Origin: Cyanobacteria bacterium HKST-UBA02
GTDB taxonomy: Bacteria > Cyanobacteriota > Vampirovibrionia > Obscuribacterales > Obscuribacteraceae
DNA: 7,671 nt
NCBI GenBank assembly: GCA_020431945.1
Contig: JAGQHH010000022.1
Span: 1 to 7,671 of the forward strand
Direction: 5' to 3'
Within the stretch, counting starts at the first letter, position 1. The number at the start of each line of letters is the position of its first letter. The notes under the pieces were generated by a model. It saw nothing but the letters and a program-made list of their open reading frames with translations, did no database searches and was not told the DNA's origin. Of the stretch, positions 7,101 to 7,671 are shown in pieces. Both the position numbers and the translations under genes were made by a program.

Positions 7101-7503
7101 CGGGCTTCTTTCGGTCAAGGATATTCTCGGCTTGCCGCCTCTGTCGGCCAAGCTCATCGTCCTTTCTGCCTGCCAGACCGGCAAAGGTGCCATCACCGGA
7201 GACGGTGTCATCGGTCTTTCTCGTGCTTTCATTATCGCCGGCACCCCATCGGTGATGGTGAGCCAGTGGAACGTGGACGACGTCATGACCGAATATCATA
7301 TGGGGCTTTTCTACAAGGCGCTGCTCACCGGCTCCAACAAGTCCGCCGCTCTCAGAGAGGCACAGCTCAAGACCCTCGAGTTCATGGAAGACGATGGAAA
7401 GGACGATGAGGACGAAGACCAGGACGCCGACAAGAAGTCCTCAACAGTTCGCGCCAATCCACGCTACTGGGCAGCCTTCCAGCTCATCGGCGAATACCGG
7501 TGA
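4195..7503 (+). CDS. Exported TPR-CHAT protein (caspase-like protease candidate)
   Basis: This 1102-residue protein opens with a signal peptide: Lys4, a repetitive Leu/Ala/Ser core (ALSLALSLALSAA) and a likely cleavage after V-L-A33. Residues about 58-635 form about 13 tetratricopeptide-like helical pairs (for example LLYRLGEAYFEKGQFAKAKK), a protein-binding solenoid. ERGRARAFLDMLEGRG (636-651) is the usual junction seen before CHAT domains, followed by a flexible Gly/Ser/Pro-rich linker to about 724. The CHAT domain (about 725-1100) has VPHGPLFLVPFQAL (832-845), catalytic His947 in HLATHG and Cys993 in LSACQTG, then the family's GxxGLSRAFIIAGTPSVMVSQW and a terminal NPRYWAAFQLIGEY. An acidic insert (about 1065-1083) interrupts the region before that last element. 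CHAT proteins are clan CD cysteine peptidases related to caspase and separase, so proteolysis is likely but the target is unknown. The start is supported by the signal peptide, but the 84-base gap after the kinase gene (4111-4194) shows no clear ribosome site, promoter or terminator. Confidence 0.92.
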   Translation: MNSKASPALSLALSLALSAASVLALYPGAPVLARKALTIEEIEAEIARARSAGKLESKSDLLYRLGEAYFEKGQFAKAKKYIEESLAIEDRLNRKPGEADTFVGRLHTRVALAEIDIALKDFDEAGRLYKEAAAIASELGLKDEAAKLSAHLGGLDVKRGRLDEARRSFELALNGDVETKITACIGLSTIERARKNYQEALKTLKQAKELAGEDVDATTYGRLLFETGRVYSDMQLSDKAIEAYSQAVKELESDGELVLAARALSEVGNLHLSERRPAEALKVLEVANDVLSREKDPLSLSRCLIYLGAARAESGDFEKALLCHRQAESLSKKTGEKQDLLEAISEQGFDYFLQGNAEKGLKEFLRARKFARDNELNDPECQGDVLRDCGMAYRSLGQIDPALQCYQEAADSYSRAGRKLKQAIMYDSIAVAYLDSNKPDDFEQFHKKAADVFAGADKEVDQDAASPDKKNVSTILSRTRGSLAYNYGQYCLYKSRFADAIPVYEQSLEAYREGGDRLGQCHALRGLGLTFLLLGQAGKSRDYYGRARELADSIGNIESQWDCFTGLGKACMKLGETQEAEKNLLQAVALADRERKQYTRDTFKTANLTLREDCFRDLVSLLVKDKRNDLALEIAERGRARAFLDMLEGRGQNSLGKVALVSDNLNDDIGGSPGKETARPLQIAMAGSPLKGGGQTGFRSVSVVPRTSSLVEASAISPVNARPASMTELKSLVKASGSYVIEYLTLPDGVIIWVLNDQGDIVATQTSSISSRDLQELIRDTYTSIVSAPREMSALHELEAHRQADLRKLYDILIKPVESVLPSKPETEVTIVPHGPLFLVPFQALVSGSNKYLVEDHTLNFLPAISVLRATSEIEKEVADRPNNLLTIGNPITEANKFLGALPHSEKEAKKVASMFDAADILLGAEATRDKFKQLAPGRSYLHLATHGLINPDAPMESSVVMAPGASDDGLLSVKDILGLPPLSAKLIVLSACQTGKGAITGDGVIGLSRAFIIAGTPSVMVSQWNVDDVMTEYHMGLFYKALLTGSNKSAALREAQLKTLEFMEDDGKDDEDEDQDADKKSSTVRANPRYWAAFQLIGEYR
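6257..6271 (+). repeat. Perfect 7-bp inverted repeat in the TPR-CHAT linker
   Basis: CTCCTTT and AAAGGAG are separated by a single A. The right arm plus the next G forms AAAGGAGG, a strong Shine-Dalgarno-like sequence inside the coding region. No ATG or GTG follows at normal spacing. A one-base loop cannot form an RNA hairpin without opening at least one pair, so any structure would have a shorter stem. Confidence 0.4.
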
Positions 7504-7530
7504 TCAATGGGTTAGGTCTTTTGGGTCGTT

Positions 7531-7549
7531 TTACCTGTTACCTTTACTC
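7531..7549 (+). repeat. Short direct repeats overlapping the -35 region
   Basis: TTACCT occurs at 7531-7536 and 7538-7543, and the related TTACTC at 7544-7549. They run into the probable -35 element of the DUF433 promoter, so they could be a repressor site. The copies are too short to exclude chance. Confidence 0.2.
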
Positions 7550-7570
7550 AGAGGTCCCGGGGTCTATAAT
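7543..7570 (+). promoter_or_regulatory. Sigma70-type promoter of the DUF433 gene
   Basis: A perfect TATAAT (7565-7570) lies 16 bp after TTTACT (7543-7548), which matches four of six -35 bases. Transcription would start near 7577, leaving a leader of about 11-14 nt that contains the ribosome site. It is the best -10 match I found in the window and shows that the DUF433 gene can be expressed apart from the TPR-CHAT gene. No terminator hairpin is visible after the stop at 7503. Confidence 0.6.
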
Positions 7571-7590
7571 AGGGAAGACGGAGATTAATG

Positions 7591-7671
7591 ATGGATAAAC
7601 AGGCGCTGCTCAAGAGAATTACTGTCAATCCGAAGGTCTTCGGCGGCAAGCCTGTCGTGCGGGGACGGCGA
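7591..7671 (+). CDS. DUF433 antitoxin-like protein, N-terminal part (3' truncated)
   Basis: Only the first 27 codons are present; the frame is open to the window edge. RITVNPKVFGGKPVVRGRR matches the family's opening signature (RITxxPxxxGGKPxxRGxRI) almost residue for residue. DUF433 proteins are small, usually about 75-110 residues, with a helix-turn-helix-like fold. They are commonly found next to a PIN-like (DUF5615) partner, in what are thought to be toxin-antitoxin pairs. Here the toxin would lie just beyond the window, but this cannot be seen. GGAG at 7580-7583 is 7 nt from ATG 7591 and 4 nt from ATG 7588, so the former is slightly preferred; the alternative adds one Met. Its own promoter and the 84-87 base gap suggest that it is a separate unit, unrelated to the CHAT gene. 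Confidence 0.75.
   Translation, partial: MDKQALLKRITVNPKVFGGKPVVRGRR

Overview
The window reads as one co-directional block on the + strand, with four complete genes between two truncated ones. Gene content points to a Gram-negative-type bacterium with a large signalling repertoire: a Ser/Thr kinase carrying zinc ribbons, a secreted TPR-CHAT protein, and tandem exported TldD/TldE-like proteins. I would guess Vampirovibrionia/Obscuribacterales, or else Myxococcota or Acidobacteriota. This is a weak inference from gene content. Nothing in the window fixes the taxon, and base composition (moderately GC-rich by eye) was not counted.

Region 1 (1-1999) holds the last 77 codons of a TldD-family protein, followed 2 bp later by a complete second family member with a signal peptide. 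The upstream protein keeps the C-terminal Cys that serves as a metal ligand in TldD. The complete one has lost both the HExxxH motif and that Cys, so the pair looks like an active TldD-type subunit with a metal-free TldE/PmbA-type partner, probably outside the cytoplasm.

Region 2 (2005-4110) starts with a promoter whose extended -10 lies just where a transcript would begin on the ATG of the next gene, with no ribosome binding site (a probable leaderless start). That gene encodes two Cys4 zinc ribbons, one membrane span and an outer beta-rich domain. Its stop overlaps the start of a soluble Ser/Thr kinase that carries two zinc ribbons of its own.

Region 3 (4195-7503) is a 1102-residue exported protein with about 13 TPR-like units and a C-terminal CHAT (caspase-like) domain with the His/Cys dyad intact.

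Region 4 (7504-7671) has a separate promoter with a perfect TATAAT box, driving the start of a DUF433 antitoxin-like gene that runs off the window.

A possible reading is that the kinase and the membrane zinc-ribbon protein form a sensor/effector unit, with the exported TPR-CHAT protein and the TldD/TldE-like pair as outer proteolysis-related components. Only the kinase/zinc-ribbon coupling is supported by gene overlap; the rest is adjacency. No RNA genes, mobile elements, CRISPR arrays or clear terminators were seen. The longest stretches without a gene are 84-87 bases.
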